Below, piece by piece: positions 18,048-25,673 of a stretch of 64,000 nt of DNA. The notes beneath the pieces are model-generated. The model did no database searches. It worked only from the letters and a program-made list of their open reading frames with translations, and was not told the origin of the DNA. The stretch lies in assembly GCA_963722585.1 (NCBI GenBank), contig CAVRNU010000005.1, positions 11,382 to 75,381 on the forward strand. Reading direction: 5' to 3'. The DNA is from KBS-96 sp963722585. Its GTDB lineage: Bacteria; Acidobacteriota; Terriglobia; Bryobacterales; Bryobacteraceae. Position 1 is the stretch's first letter, and every line of letters begins with the position of its first letter. Made by a program: the position numbers and the translations under genes.

Positions 18048-18836
18048 TCAAGAGTTTCCACTTTGTTTCATTCCCATGATGTGATAGCCGGCATCGACGA
18101 AAATGATATTTCCTGTAACGCCCCGTCCCAGATCGGACGCCAGGAACACGGAAGTATCGGCGACTTCGGCCGGGTCGGTGTTACGGCGGAGAGGCGCATT
18201 TTCGGAGAAATTGTCTAACATCTTCGTAAGATCTTTTACAGCGCGCGCGGATGCGGTTTTTATGGGCCCCGCTGAAATGGCATTTACACGTATGTTCTTT
18301 TCGCCCAGTTCGCTGGCGAGATAGCGCATAGCCGCTTCAAGAGCGGCTTTAGCAACACCCATGACATTATAGTTGGGAATCACGCGAGTCGACCCCAGAT
18401 AGGTCAGGGCTTGGATGGATCCGCCGTTGGTCATCAGCGGAGTCATGGCGCGCGCGAGTGCGATGAGCGAATAGGAACTGACTTCCTGGGCCAAGAGATA
18501 CCCATCGCGGCTGGTACAAAGGAACGGGCGGTTCAGATCCTCGCGATTGGCGAAGGCAATGCTGTGAACGCAGACATCGACCGCGCCGATTTCGTTTTGC
18601 AATGTGGAGACAAGGCTCGAAAGCTCCTCCTCCTTCGTTACGTCGCAGGGGATAACAGATTTCGCTCCTAGTTCGGTTCCGAGGTCTTCGACGGTTTGCT
18701 TCTGGCGCTCGCTTTGGTAGGTGAGGATGAGAGTGGCACCTTCGCGAACGAACGCAGATGCGATCGAGTATGCGATAGACCACTTGTTCGCAACGCCCAG
18801 GACAATGGCGTTCTTGCCGGCGAGGAGGTGTGGCAT
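18048..18836 (-). CDS. fabI: Enoyl-[acyl-carrier-protein] reductase (NADH)
   Basis: FabI reduces the enoyl-ACP double bond in the last step of each fatty acid elongation cycle. The protein is 262 residues when started at the ATG at 18836. The frame remains open upstream only because it reads through a REP element. The cofactor motif GVANKWSIAYSIA is at 14-26. The catalytic set falls at Tyr146, Tyr156 and Lys163 (YNVMGVAK), the same numbers as in E. coli FabI. The Gly-Pro-Ile-Lys-Thr block near 192-200 is also typical. The enzyme should be of the triclosan-target class. Confidence 0.95.
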   Translation of the reverse strand: MPHLLAGKNAIVLGVANKWSIAYSIASAFVREGATLILTYQSERQKQTVEDLGTELGAKSVIPCDVTKEEELSSLVSTLQNEIGAVDVCVHSIAFANREDLNRPFLCTSRDGYLLAQEVSSYSLIALARAMTPLMTNGGSIQALTYLGSTRVIPNYNVMGVAKAALEAAMRYLASELGEKNIRVNAISAGPIKTASARAVKDLTKMLDNFSENAPLRRNTDPAEVADTSVFLASDLGRGVTGNIIFVDAGYHIMGMKQSGNS

Positions 18837-18861
18837 GAAGAGACATTTTAGCTTGAGGGCC

Positions 18862-18903
18862 GGCGAACTGAAGTTCGCCGCGGCACGCTGAAGCGTGCGC
18901 CAC
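18862..18903 (+). repeat. REP element, main subtype
   Basis: Hairpin 1 is GGCGAACTgaAGTTCGCC and hairpin 2 is GCACGCTgaAGCGTGC, ending GCCAC. It lies in the short divergent gap between fabI and the sugar isomerase-like gene, where promoters for both would be expected. Confidence 0.9.
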
Positions 18904-18926
18904 GGGCGATCTGTCATGATGTAGGG

Positions 18927-19826
18927 TTGAATCGGCGACAATTTACAACGACTGCGGCGGCAGCGGCGCTGGGGGCTTTGGGCGCAGCGGGGCAAACCGA
19001 ACACCGGCGGTTCCGTAAAGGAATCACTTCGGGTAATTTCGCTAAAGGCAAGCCTTTTGAAGATCGCTTCAAGGAGGCGAAGGCAGCGGGATTCGAGGGC
19101 ATGGAGATTGCGCTTGGCGATCAAGTGCATCTGAACACATCCGATGACGATTTAAAGCGGCTGAGAGAATCGGCGGGCAAGGCCGGAATAACGATAGTCG
19201 ATATTTGGGTGTCTGGTGCTATTGCCGATACTCCATTGAACGCGGACGATCCGAAAGTGCGAGCGCAAGGGGTGGCTGGGCTGCGGCGCGGTATACAGAT
19301 GGCGAAGCTGCTGGGCACGGATTCGATTCTGGTTGTGCCAGGGGCTGTGGGCTGGGGAACGAAGATGGAGCACGGATACGAGGAGACATGGGAGCGCGTA
19401 TCGGCCGAGCTGCCCAAAGTGATTCCAGACGCGGAAAAGGCGGGAGTTTCTTTGAACTTTGAAGAGGTTTGGAACCGGTTTCTGACCAGCCCGCTGGATA
19501 TGCGGCGCTTTGTGGACCAGTTCCATTCGAAGTACGTGGCGGTGCACTTCGACGTTGGCAACATTTTTCAGTACGGATTTCCGCAGGACTGGATCGCGAT
19601 ACTTGGGCCGCGGATCAAACGAGTTCATCTGAAGGATTACAAGATGCAGGGTTTTAAGATGGGGGAATTCGTTCCGCTGCTCGAAGGCAGCATCGACTGG
19701 CAAGCCGTGATGAATGCCTTTGTGAAGGTGGGTTACCGCGGATTTCTTACACCCGAATATGGTTCGGAGACTCCGTTGCCTGAAATTTCGGCTGCCTGGG
19801 ACAAAATTGCCGGAATGGCGAGTTGA
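18927..19826 (+). CDS. Tat-exported sugar phosphate isomerase/epimerase-like TIM-barrel protein
   Basis: The 299-residue protein starts at a TTG (18927). This start retains a twin-arginine signal (NRRQFTTTAAAAALGALGAAG), so export in folded form is likely. The mature part has the xylose isomerase-like TIM-barrel pattern of the IolE/AP-endonuclease 2 superfamily: FKEAKAAGFEGMEIAL near the start, VSLNFEEVWNRF with a metal-type glutamate, then HFDVGNIFQYGFP, RVHLKDYKM and TPEYGSE. Proteins of this type act on inositol or sugar derivatives, but the substrate is unknown. Its 3' end overlaps the convergent CHAD gene by about 94 bases. Confidence 0.82.
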   Translation: MNRRQFTTTAAAAALGALGAAGQTEHRRFRKGITSGNFAKGKPFEDRFKEAKAAGFEGMEIALGDQVHLNTSDDDLKRLRESAGKAGITIVDIWVSGAIADTPLNADDPKVRAQGVAGLRRGIQMAKLLGTDSILVVPGAVGWGTKMEHGYEETWERVSAELPKVIPDAEKAGVSLNFEEVWNRFLTSPLDMRRFVDQFHSKYVAVHFDVGNIFQYGFPQDWIAILGPRIKRVHLKDYKMQGFKMGEFVPLLEGSIDWQAVMNAFVKVGYRGFLTPEYGSETPLPEISAAWDKIAGMAS

Positions 19827-20809
19827 TCGTCTGGCGCGGCGGCATCGACAATTGGTTGCTTACGGGGACTTGGCGGCACGCGGCCCGCATAGACCTTCAA
19901 ATATCGGATCCAGTGTTCATAGAACGCCGGAAGGCCAAAATGATCGCGCCAGTAGTTTGCGAACTTGGTTGCGCCTTTGGCGGCGCGATGTTCCAGGTAA
20001 CCGCGGAGATGTTGCCCTTCAGGACGGCGGACGATCTTCTTTTCTTTCAGCCAGGCGATGGTTGCGGTGCAGTCGCTGATTTCGCCGAGATCGGTTTGAC
20101 TTTCTTTCAGGCTGGCCACTAGATCGTCCATTTTCCGGCCGTAAACGGGGCGGAAGAGTTCGAGCGCATAGCGCAAGTGCTTTGCTCCAAGGCGCAGCTC
20201 GTGAAGCCGGGCGGCCTTGACGCCCTCGACTGCGAGTTTCTCACCTTTGCGGCAATAGTCCTCAAGGAGGCCGGGCAGCACGAGCTGGCCATTAGCGGCG
20301 CTGGTGTCGGCGGTGCGCCAAACCGCTCCCTCGCGGTCGCGGCTCGGAAGCGCTTCCGCTGGATTCAGATATTCTGCCGAGTCGAGCTCGAGAGCAGTGT
20401 GCCATCTTCGGTGGAACGAGGTTGCCAATCCAACAGCGAGCGAGGCGCGAAGAGCAGCTTCGGCGATCGCTCTCTCGTTCGCCAGAAAGTTATCGAGATC
20501 GGGCGGAATGGCGATATCGGAATAAATAAACGTTTCTCGTGCGATATCGACGTCGCGGGTGCGCCCGGCAAGCTGCATGATCTGGCGGCGCTCCGATCGA
20601 ACCTGTTTGCATGCTGTTTTAGGCATCAGATCCTTGAACAGCCGCAACGTTTCACCGAAGCGGCGGAGCGAGACCCGAAAATCGTGAACCGCGTCAGAAT
20701 CGGACCACTCAGCGCATCGCCGCCACTCCCGGTCGACGCGTTCGAGCAGCGCGCGCAAACGGTCGCGGGCAAAGGCCGCTAGAGAAAGTTTTGCGAGATA
20801 TTCGTCCAT
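19733..20809 (-). CDS. CHAD domain protein (polyphosphate-associated)
   Basis: The 358-residue protein is started at the ATG at 20809, just after the ppx stop. CHAD domains are helical bundles with conserved histidines and basic residues that bind polyphosphate. Typical blocks are AVHDFRVSLRRFGETLRLF (near residue 40) and HELRLGAKHLRYALELFRPVYG. It pairs with the upstream exopolyphosphatase gene, which supports a polyphosphate role. About residues 155-163 (SRDREGAVW) are encoded by a repeat element inserted in frame (20323-20347). The last 30 residues are antisense to the 3' end of the isomerase gene, an unusual convergent overlap. Confidence 0.85.
   Translation of the reverse strand: MDEYLAKLSLAAFARDRLRALLERVDREWRRCAEWSDSDAVHDFRVSLRRFGETLRLFKDLMPKTACKQVRSERRQIMQLAGRTRDVDIARETFIYSDIAIPPDLDNFLANERAIAEAALRASLAVGLATSFHRRWHTALELDSAEYLNPAEALPSRDREGAVWRTADTSAANGQLVLPGLLEDYCRKGEKLAVEGVKAARLHELRLGAKHLRYALELFRPVYGRKMDDLVASLKESQTDLGEISDCTATIAWLKEKKIVRRPEGQHLRGYLEHRAAKGATKFANYWRDHFGLPAFYEHWIRYLKVYAGRVPPSPRKQPIVDAAAPDDQLAIPAILSQAAEISGNGVSEPYSGVRNPR
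20323..20347 (+). repeat. Second repeat family (CTCCCTCgCGGTCGCGG type), inside a CDS
   Basis: CCGCTCCCTCGCGGTCGCGG at this site matches the two copies that flank the RAYT relic near 30.6 and 30.9 kb apart from a few bases. On the minus strand it is translated within the CHAD protein as SRDREGA without breaking the frame. Confidence 0.7.
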
Positions 20810-20813
20810 GCGC

Positions 20814-22343
20814 TTACGATTTAGCCCTCTGGACGGTAACATTCAAGCCATACACTTCTGTGAAGGCGGGCGCAACTTCGCCGACAGCCCACATTTCGAG
20901 GTCGGCATCCGCGTCGGCTTCAATGAGCAGACTGATGAAGCCATTTTTGGTCGAGACACGGACGTCCTTCACTTTCTGTTCGTGACTTCGGTCGAGCGAA
21001 TCGGCGATTCTGAGCAACGGGGCCAAGTACAGAACAGTTCGTCTCAACTCGGGAGCAAGAGCCTGATAATGCGAATGACTGCTTTGCGGCATGGAACGGC
21101 GGTGGAACCGGCAGAGGGCAGCGATAGTCAGCCGTTCCTGATCTTGAAAGCCGGGCAAATCGGAGTTGGCAACCAGGTAAGCGGAATGCTTGTGGTGGCT
21201 GGTACCGCTGACGAAGTGTCCGATGTCGTGCAGATAGGCGGCCGCTTCGAGAATTTTGCCGGTGCCAGGGGGAAGCTGATGGAGCGGCTGTGTGGATTCG
21301 AATAAGCGATGGCCGAGCAGCGCGACATTCCGGGCGTGCTTCAGCGATGTGCCGTAGCGCTTTGCCGTTGCTTCGACGACGGCCCGCTGTTCACGCGACA
21401 AACAGCTTAGCTCGCGCCCGACGCGTCGTTGAGCGAGATCGGCGATAATGCCGTCGCGAACGCCGGCGGCGGAGTAATACAGCGAATGATGATGGAACGC
21501 CTGGAGGGACCGCAAGAAGACGGCGGTTCCTCCCACGATGATTTCAGCCCGCCGGGGTCCGATGCCAATCCACTGGCGGCGTTCATTCAGATCCTCCTTT
21601 ATCAGCAATTCATAAAACTGCCGAATTTGCGCGGTGCTCGCGCGCAGCCGGTCTGCGTCATCGCGCTGCGATCGCGGAACGCGGTTGACGGCGCAAACCA
21701 GGGCGGCGGCGGTGGAAGACGTGGCAATCGCCCGGTCGAACTTGCTTTCCTGATGACGGCGGACGAAGGGCGCCAGTTTTTCTTCAATGTGTTGATCGAG
21801 GCGCAGCAGATCGGCGGGCGTGGGTGGATCTGAGTCGAGAAAGAGGTGTTTCAGCCGCACTGCTCCCAGGGGACGCGAGGCAGCGTCAATCAGTAGCCCG
21901 TTGTGGCTGACGATCAGCTCGGCACTTCCGCCGCCGACGTCGATAATCAATGTCCGTTCCTTGGGACGCGGCCATCTGGCCTCGACGCCCAAGTGGATGA
22001 GGCGCGCTTCTTCCTGGCCCGATATGACTTCAACCGGAGTGCCCGCCGCGGCGCTTACGCGTTGGATGAACTCCTGCTGATTGCCGGTATCGCGGACAGC
22101 GCTGGTGGCAACAGCGCGCGTGGCAATGACATCGAGCTTCTGGTAGATGCCGGCCATGCGTTGAAGCGTGCTGCAGAGGAAATCGAGCGCTTCGGGGCTG
22201 ACGGCGCCGGACCGGAACACGCTTTCGCCGAGGCGCGTCACCTGGCGATCCTGCGCAAGGATGCGAGTGCCATCGGCGCTGACTTCGGCGGCCATCATGC
22301 GCACGGAGTTGCTTCCGATGTCGATGGCGGAGTAGCGGGGCAT
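20814..22343 (-). CDS. ppx: Exopolyphosphatase/guanosine pentaphosphatase (Ppx/GppA) with C-terminal HD domain
   Basis: The 509-residue protein has the actin-like ASKHA fold of Ppx/GppA. The first phosphate-binding loop is DIGSNSVRMMAAE at residues 7-19. ATRAVATSAVRDTGNQQEFI and the second loop IDVGGGSAELIV follow. The C-terminal half carries an HD-like helical domain (AAYLHDIGHF and HHKHSAYLV) typical of long Ppx forms. It degrades polyphosphate chains from the ends and may also act on pppGpp. It is followed five bases later by the CHAD gene, a common polyphosphate pairing. Confidence 0.92.
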   Translation of the reverse strand: MPRYSAIDIGSNSVRMMAAEVSADGTRILAQDRQVTRLGESVFRSGAVSPEALDFLCSTLQRMAGIYQKLDVIATRAVATSAVRDTGNQQEFIQRVSAAAGTPVEVISGQEEARLIHLGVEARWPRPKERTLIIDVGGGSAELIVSHNGLLIDAASRPLGAVRLKHLFLDSDPPTPADLLRLDQHIEEKLAPFVRRHQESKFDRAIATSSTAAALVCAVNRVPRSQRDDADRLRASTAQIRQFYELLIKEDLNERRQWIGIGPRRAEIIVGGTAVFLRSLQAFHHHSLYYSAAGVRDGIIADLAQRRVGRELSCLSREQRAVVEATAKRYGTSLKHARNVALLGHRLFESTQPLHQLPPGTGKILEAAAYLHDIGHFVSGTSHHKHSAYLVANSDLPGFQDQERLTIAALCRFHRRSMPQSSHSHYQALAPELRRTVLYLAPLLRIADSLDRSHEQKVKDVRVSTKNGFISLLIEADADADLEMWAVGEVAPAFTEVYGLNVTVQRAKS

Positions 22344-22432
22344 CTAGAGACAAATTAGCAGGGCCATGGGGAAAACTCCCTTTAGGGGCGCTTTAAGGCG
22401 TAAGCGACCGGCCTTGCCCAGGAAGCCTGCAA

Positions 22433-23163
22433 CTACATATACATCCCGCCGTTCACGTCCAGCACATGCCCCGTAATAAATCCCGCTTCGTCGCTTGCCA
22501 GAAACTTCACCGCATGCGCCACATCTTCCGCTGTTCCCATCCGCCGCAGCGGCGTCTGCGCAATCATTTTGTCTTTGAGTTCCTGCGATAGGCCGCGTGT
22601 CATATCTGTTTCGATGTAACCCGGCGCTACTGCGTTTACCGTGATATTCCGGCTTCCTATCTCCTGAGCCAGCGCCTTCGTCAGCCCAATCAATCCCGCT
22701 TTCGATGCCGCGTAGTTTGCCTGCCCCGCATTTCCCGTTTCTCCGACGACTGAGGAGATATTCACAATCCGGCCCCAGCGCTCGCGCATCATTCGGGGCA
22801 AGACCTGTTGTATTGCGAAGAATGCGCCGGTCAGATTTGTCGAAATCACTTGCTCCCAATCGGCTGCCTTCATCCTCACCGCCAGTCCATCTTTTGTGAT
22901 GCCCGCGTTGTTCACCAGAATATCGATTTGGCCGATATCGCTCAGAACAGAGGCAATTGCAGACTTGATTGATTGTTCTGAAGCAATATCCATCTCGACC
23001 GCATACGCCTCGCCGCCCGATAAGCTCGTATCTCCCGAGCGATTTCTTCAAGTTTTTCCAGGCTGCGTGCTGCGACAATTACTCGATAGCCGGACACGGC
23101 TAGCGTTCGCGCGCACACATTCCCTATGCCGCGGCTTGCGCCCGTTATCAACACCGTTTTCAT
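22433..23163 (-). pseudogene. fabG: 3-oxoacyl-ACP reductase FabG, frameshifted
   Basis: FabG reduces 3-ketoacyl-ACP with NADPH in fatty acid synthesis. The start (ATG 23163) gives MKTVLITGASRGIG with the TGx3GxG cofactor motif. The remainder, in a second frame, has DILVNNAGITKDGL, the catalytic serine in NISSVVGETGNAGQ, Tyr-x3-Lys in YAASKAGLIGLTKAL, and ends in GGMYM. Adding one base near 23028 (between EIRA and SGGEAYAVEMD) joins the two into a normal protein of about 243 residues. Everything else is intact, so a base lost in assembly is a good explanation. Confidence 0.85.
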
Positions 23164-23240
23164 ACGTGTTAGAATCGCGCACAACGCCACCGAACGGCTG
23201 TGCGCTCCAGCCCTCATGATAATGGGTGTGAGTAGCCACC

Positions 23241-24702
23241 ATGCCTTTTGACGATCTGCGCAGCTTTCTTCGTGCCCTCGATAAGCAGCACGAGCTAAAA
23301 CGAATTCCGTTCGAGGTCGATCCGCATCTCGAGATCACCGAGTTTGCCGACCGCGCCGTGAAGCAGGAGGGGCCCGCCTTGCTGTTCGAAAAACCGAAAG
23401 GGTCGTCGGTGCCTCTTGCCATCAATCTGTTTGCGAGTACGCGCCGCATGGAGATCGCACTCGGTGTCTCGAGCATCGAAGAGATCGCGCAGCGCATCGC
23501 CGGCTTCCTTGAAATGCAGAAGCCGGAAGGCCTTGTCGACACGTTGAAAATGCTGCCTAAATTGAAGGAGATCTCGTCCTCGTTCCCTAAATTGGTGAGG
23601 GGCGGGCCTTCGAAGGATGTCATCCGGCACGGCGATTTCTCGCTCGATTTCTTCCCCATTCTGCATTGCTGGCCGGGAGACGGCGGCCGCTTCATCACGC
23701 TGCCGATGGTTTTCTCGCGTAATCCCGAAACGGGCAAGCGCAACTGCGGCATCTACCGCATGCAGGTGTTCGACGGCCAGACCACCGGCATGCACTGGCA
23801 GAAGCATAAGCAAGGGGCCGAACACTACCGCCGATTCGTGGCCGAAGGCAAAAAAGCGCGCATGCCCGTTGCTGTCGCGATCGGCTCCGACCCCGCCACG
23901 ATGTTTTCCGCCTTGCTTCCACTGCCGCCCGACATAGACGAAATGCTCTTCGCCGGATTCCTGCGCGGCCGGCCCGTTGAAATGGTGAAGTGCGAAACGT
24001 CCGATCTCGAGGTTCCCGCCAATGCCGAAATTGTGCTGGAAGGCTACGTCGAGCGACGGCGAACTCAAGCGCGAAGGCCCTTTCGGCGATCACACCGGCT
24101 TCTATTCGCTCGACGACGACTATCCCGTCTTCCACATCGAATGCATCACTCATCGCAGAAATCCCGTCTACGCGGCGACCATCGTAGGCCCGCCGCCTAT
24201 GGAGGATTTCTACATGGGCAAGGCCATCGAACGCATCTTCCTTCCGCTGATGAGAATGCAGTTGCCTGAAATTCGCGACATTTCAATGCCCGCCGAGGGC
24301 GTGTTCCACAACCTGATTCTGGTTTCCATCCGTAAGTCGTACCCCGGCCAGGCGCGAAAAGTCATGCATGCCATCTGGGGGCTGGGCCAAGCCATGTTCA
24401 GCAAGGTCATCGTGGTTGTGGACGAGGATGTCGATGTGCAAAATGTGCGCGAGGTTGTCTGGAAAGCGCTCAACAACATCGACCCGCAGCGCGACATCCA
24501 GTTCGTTCTCGGCCCCATCGATTCGCTCGACCACTCGAGCCGCATGCCGAATTTCGGCTCCAAAATGGGTGTTGACGCCACAACCAAGTGGCATTCGGAG
24601 GGTTTTTCCCGCCGCTGGCCCTCCGTCATTCAGATGTCCCGCGAGGTTCAGGAGCGCGTCGATGTTCTCTGGGAACGCGCCGGCCTTGGCAAGTCGAAGT
24701 AG
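23241..24702 (+). pseudogene. UbiD-family prenylated-FMN decarboxylase, frameshifted
   Basis: UbiD enzymes use prenylated FMN to decarboxylate aromatic or unsaturated acids, for example in ubiquinone or menaquinone synthesis. The N-terminal frame (from ATG 23241) has DLRSFLRALDKQHELKRI, the long block NCGIYRMQVFDGQTTGMHWQ, GRPVEMVKCETSDLEVPANA and EIVLEGYV. The second frame resumes with DGELKREGPFGDHTGFYS (the conserved EGPFGDHTG motif) and GPPPMEDFYMGKA, and ends near 24702. The break is at about 24047-24053. Joined, the protein is about 487 residues, the family size. No flavin prenyltransferase (UbiX) gene is nearby, so the substrate is open. Confidence 0.86.
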
Positions 24703-24709
24703 CGTCGCC

Positions 24710-25270
24710 GTGACCGAACGCCTTCCCTTTGCCGCTACCAGTTCCGCCGCCGTTTATGACGGCCTGCGGCTCCCGGTGAGTCTTCTGCTTGACAATGTCC
24801 GCAGCCTGTATAACGTTGGCGCATTTTTTCGTACCGCCGATGGAGCCGGCGTCGAACGCCTTTATCTGAGCGGCATCACGGCCCGCCCGCCAAAAAAGGA
24901 GCTATCGAAAACCGCCCTCGGCGCAGAAGAGCGCGTCGCATGGCTGGGAACGGAGGACGCGGTTGAAACCATCCAAACCCTCCGGCGGCAAGAGTACGAA
25001 ATCGCAGCCATCGAAACCAGCGTCAACGCAGTCGATATCTTCGACTGGCAGCCGCGCTTTCCGGTCTGTGTCGTGTTCGGCCATGAAGTAGAGGGATTGT
25101 CCCCCGCCCTGCTGAAGCTCTGCGACACGCACGTCCGCATCCCCATGCTGGGCCTCAAACATTCCCTCAATGTCGCTTCCGCCGGCGCAGTCGTCATGTA
25201 TGAATTGCTACGGAAATACCGCGTCCTCAAGAATTCAAGGTCTGTTTTTGAGCCAGGCTCCGCCAAATGA
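24710..25270 (+). CDS. TrmH/SpoU-family RNA 2'-O-methyltransferase
   Basis: The 186-residue SPOUT methyltransferase starts at a GTG (24710) eight bases after the ubiD stop, because the longer open frame upstream only shadows ubiD. SpoU motif 1 is NVRSLYNVGAFFRTADGAGV, motif 2 VVFGHEVEGLSPALL, and motif 3 IPMLGLKHSLNVASAGAVVMYE. Together they form the trefoil-knot SAM site. There is no N-terminal substrate-binding domain, as in short TrmL/TrmH-like proteins. The target RNA (tRNA or rRNA) cannot be told. Confidence 0.88.
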   Translation: MTERLPFAATSSAAVYDGLRLPVSLLLDNVRSLYNVGAFFRTADGAGVERLYLSGITARPPKKELSKTALGAEERVAWLGTEDAVETIQTLRRQEYEIAAIETSVNAVDIFDWQPRFPVCVVFGHEVEGLSPALLKLCDTHVRIPMLGLKHSLNVASAGAVVMYELLRKYRVLKNSRSVFEPGSAK

Positions 25271-25273
25271 AAA

Positions 25274-25297
25274 ACGCCGGTGTTTTGCAACCGGCGT
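25274..25297 (-). terminator. Rho-independent terminator for the minus strand
   Basis: The perfect 8-bp stem ACGCCGGT/ACCGGCGT has an 8-base loop. On the minus strand it is followed by TTTTT (complement of 25270-25274), as expected for termination of transcripts coming from the TolC pair. On the plus strand no U tract follows, although it sits directly after the TrmH stop. Confidence 0.65.
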
Positions 25298-25673
25298 CTC
25301 TCCTCCACTAAACTTTTGATTTCGGAATTCACTCAGGGAACTTGGCTGGGTGGGCTATGCGTGTGGGCTTTTGAAATGGAAACGAATGGTTGGAATGTTT
25401 CTTAATTGAGGCGGTTTAGATGCGGAGCAACCTTCATTCCCTGAGTCCTGAATCCTTTCGTCACGCCGCAAATGGAGCATCTGATGTGCCAAACACGGCG
25501 CAACCGCAAAATCAGATACTTAGAGGCGAAGCAGAATTGGACCAGGGAAATTCTTACCGGAATGCGGTGGTGGATCGTGTCCAACTGGTGCATTTCGACC
25601 GTCTCGGAATGGAATTTGTTCTCATCTGGAACGTCGGGTGTGGGCGTTACTGTATACGTAATATCGACAGGTT
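25298..25673. other. Gap between terminator and TolC-2; no convincing gene
   Basis: The stretch has a short minus-strand open frame (25402-25593, 63 codons) that is also open for about 30 codons upstream. It contains a Cys-x2-Cys pair (CSICG). I see no recognisable family, signal or ribosome site. It may be the frameshifted continuation of the TolC-2 C-terminus or a small unknown protein, but it is not supported as a gene. Confidence 0.3.

Noticed and set aside
17776..18051. Open frame of 91 codons between the ABC ATPase and fabI
   Set aside because: No recognisable features; it overlaps the ATPase start and reads as random Arg-rich sequence.
143..18903. REP copies as a CRISPR array
   Set aside because: The copies are dispersed by kilobases, not regularly spaced, and made of two hairpins.
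18837..19130. N-terminal extension of fabI
   Set aside because: It translates a REP element and part of the divergent gene. The ATG at 18836 puts the catalytic residues at the usual numbers.
22344..23078. Minus-strand frame of 244 codons overlapping fabG
   Set aside because: It is a shadow frame; it contains none of the short-chain dehydrogenase motifs seen in the two true frames.
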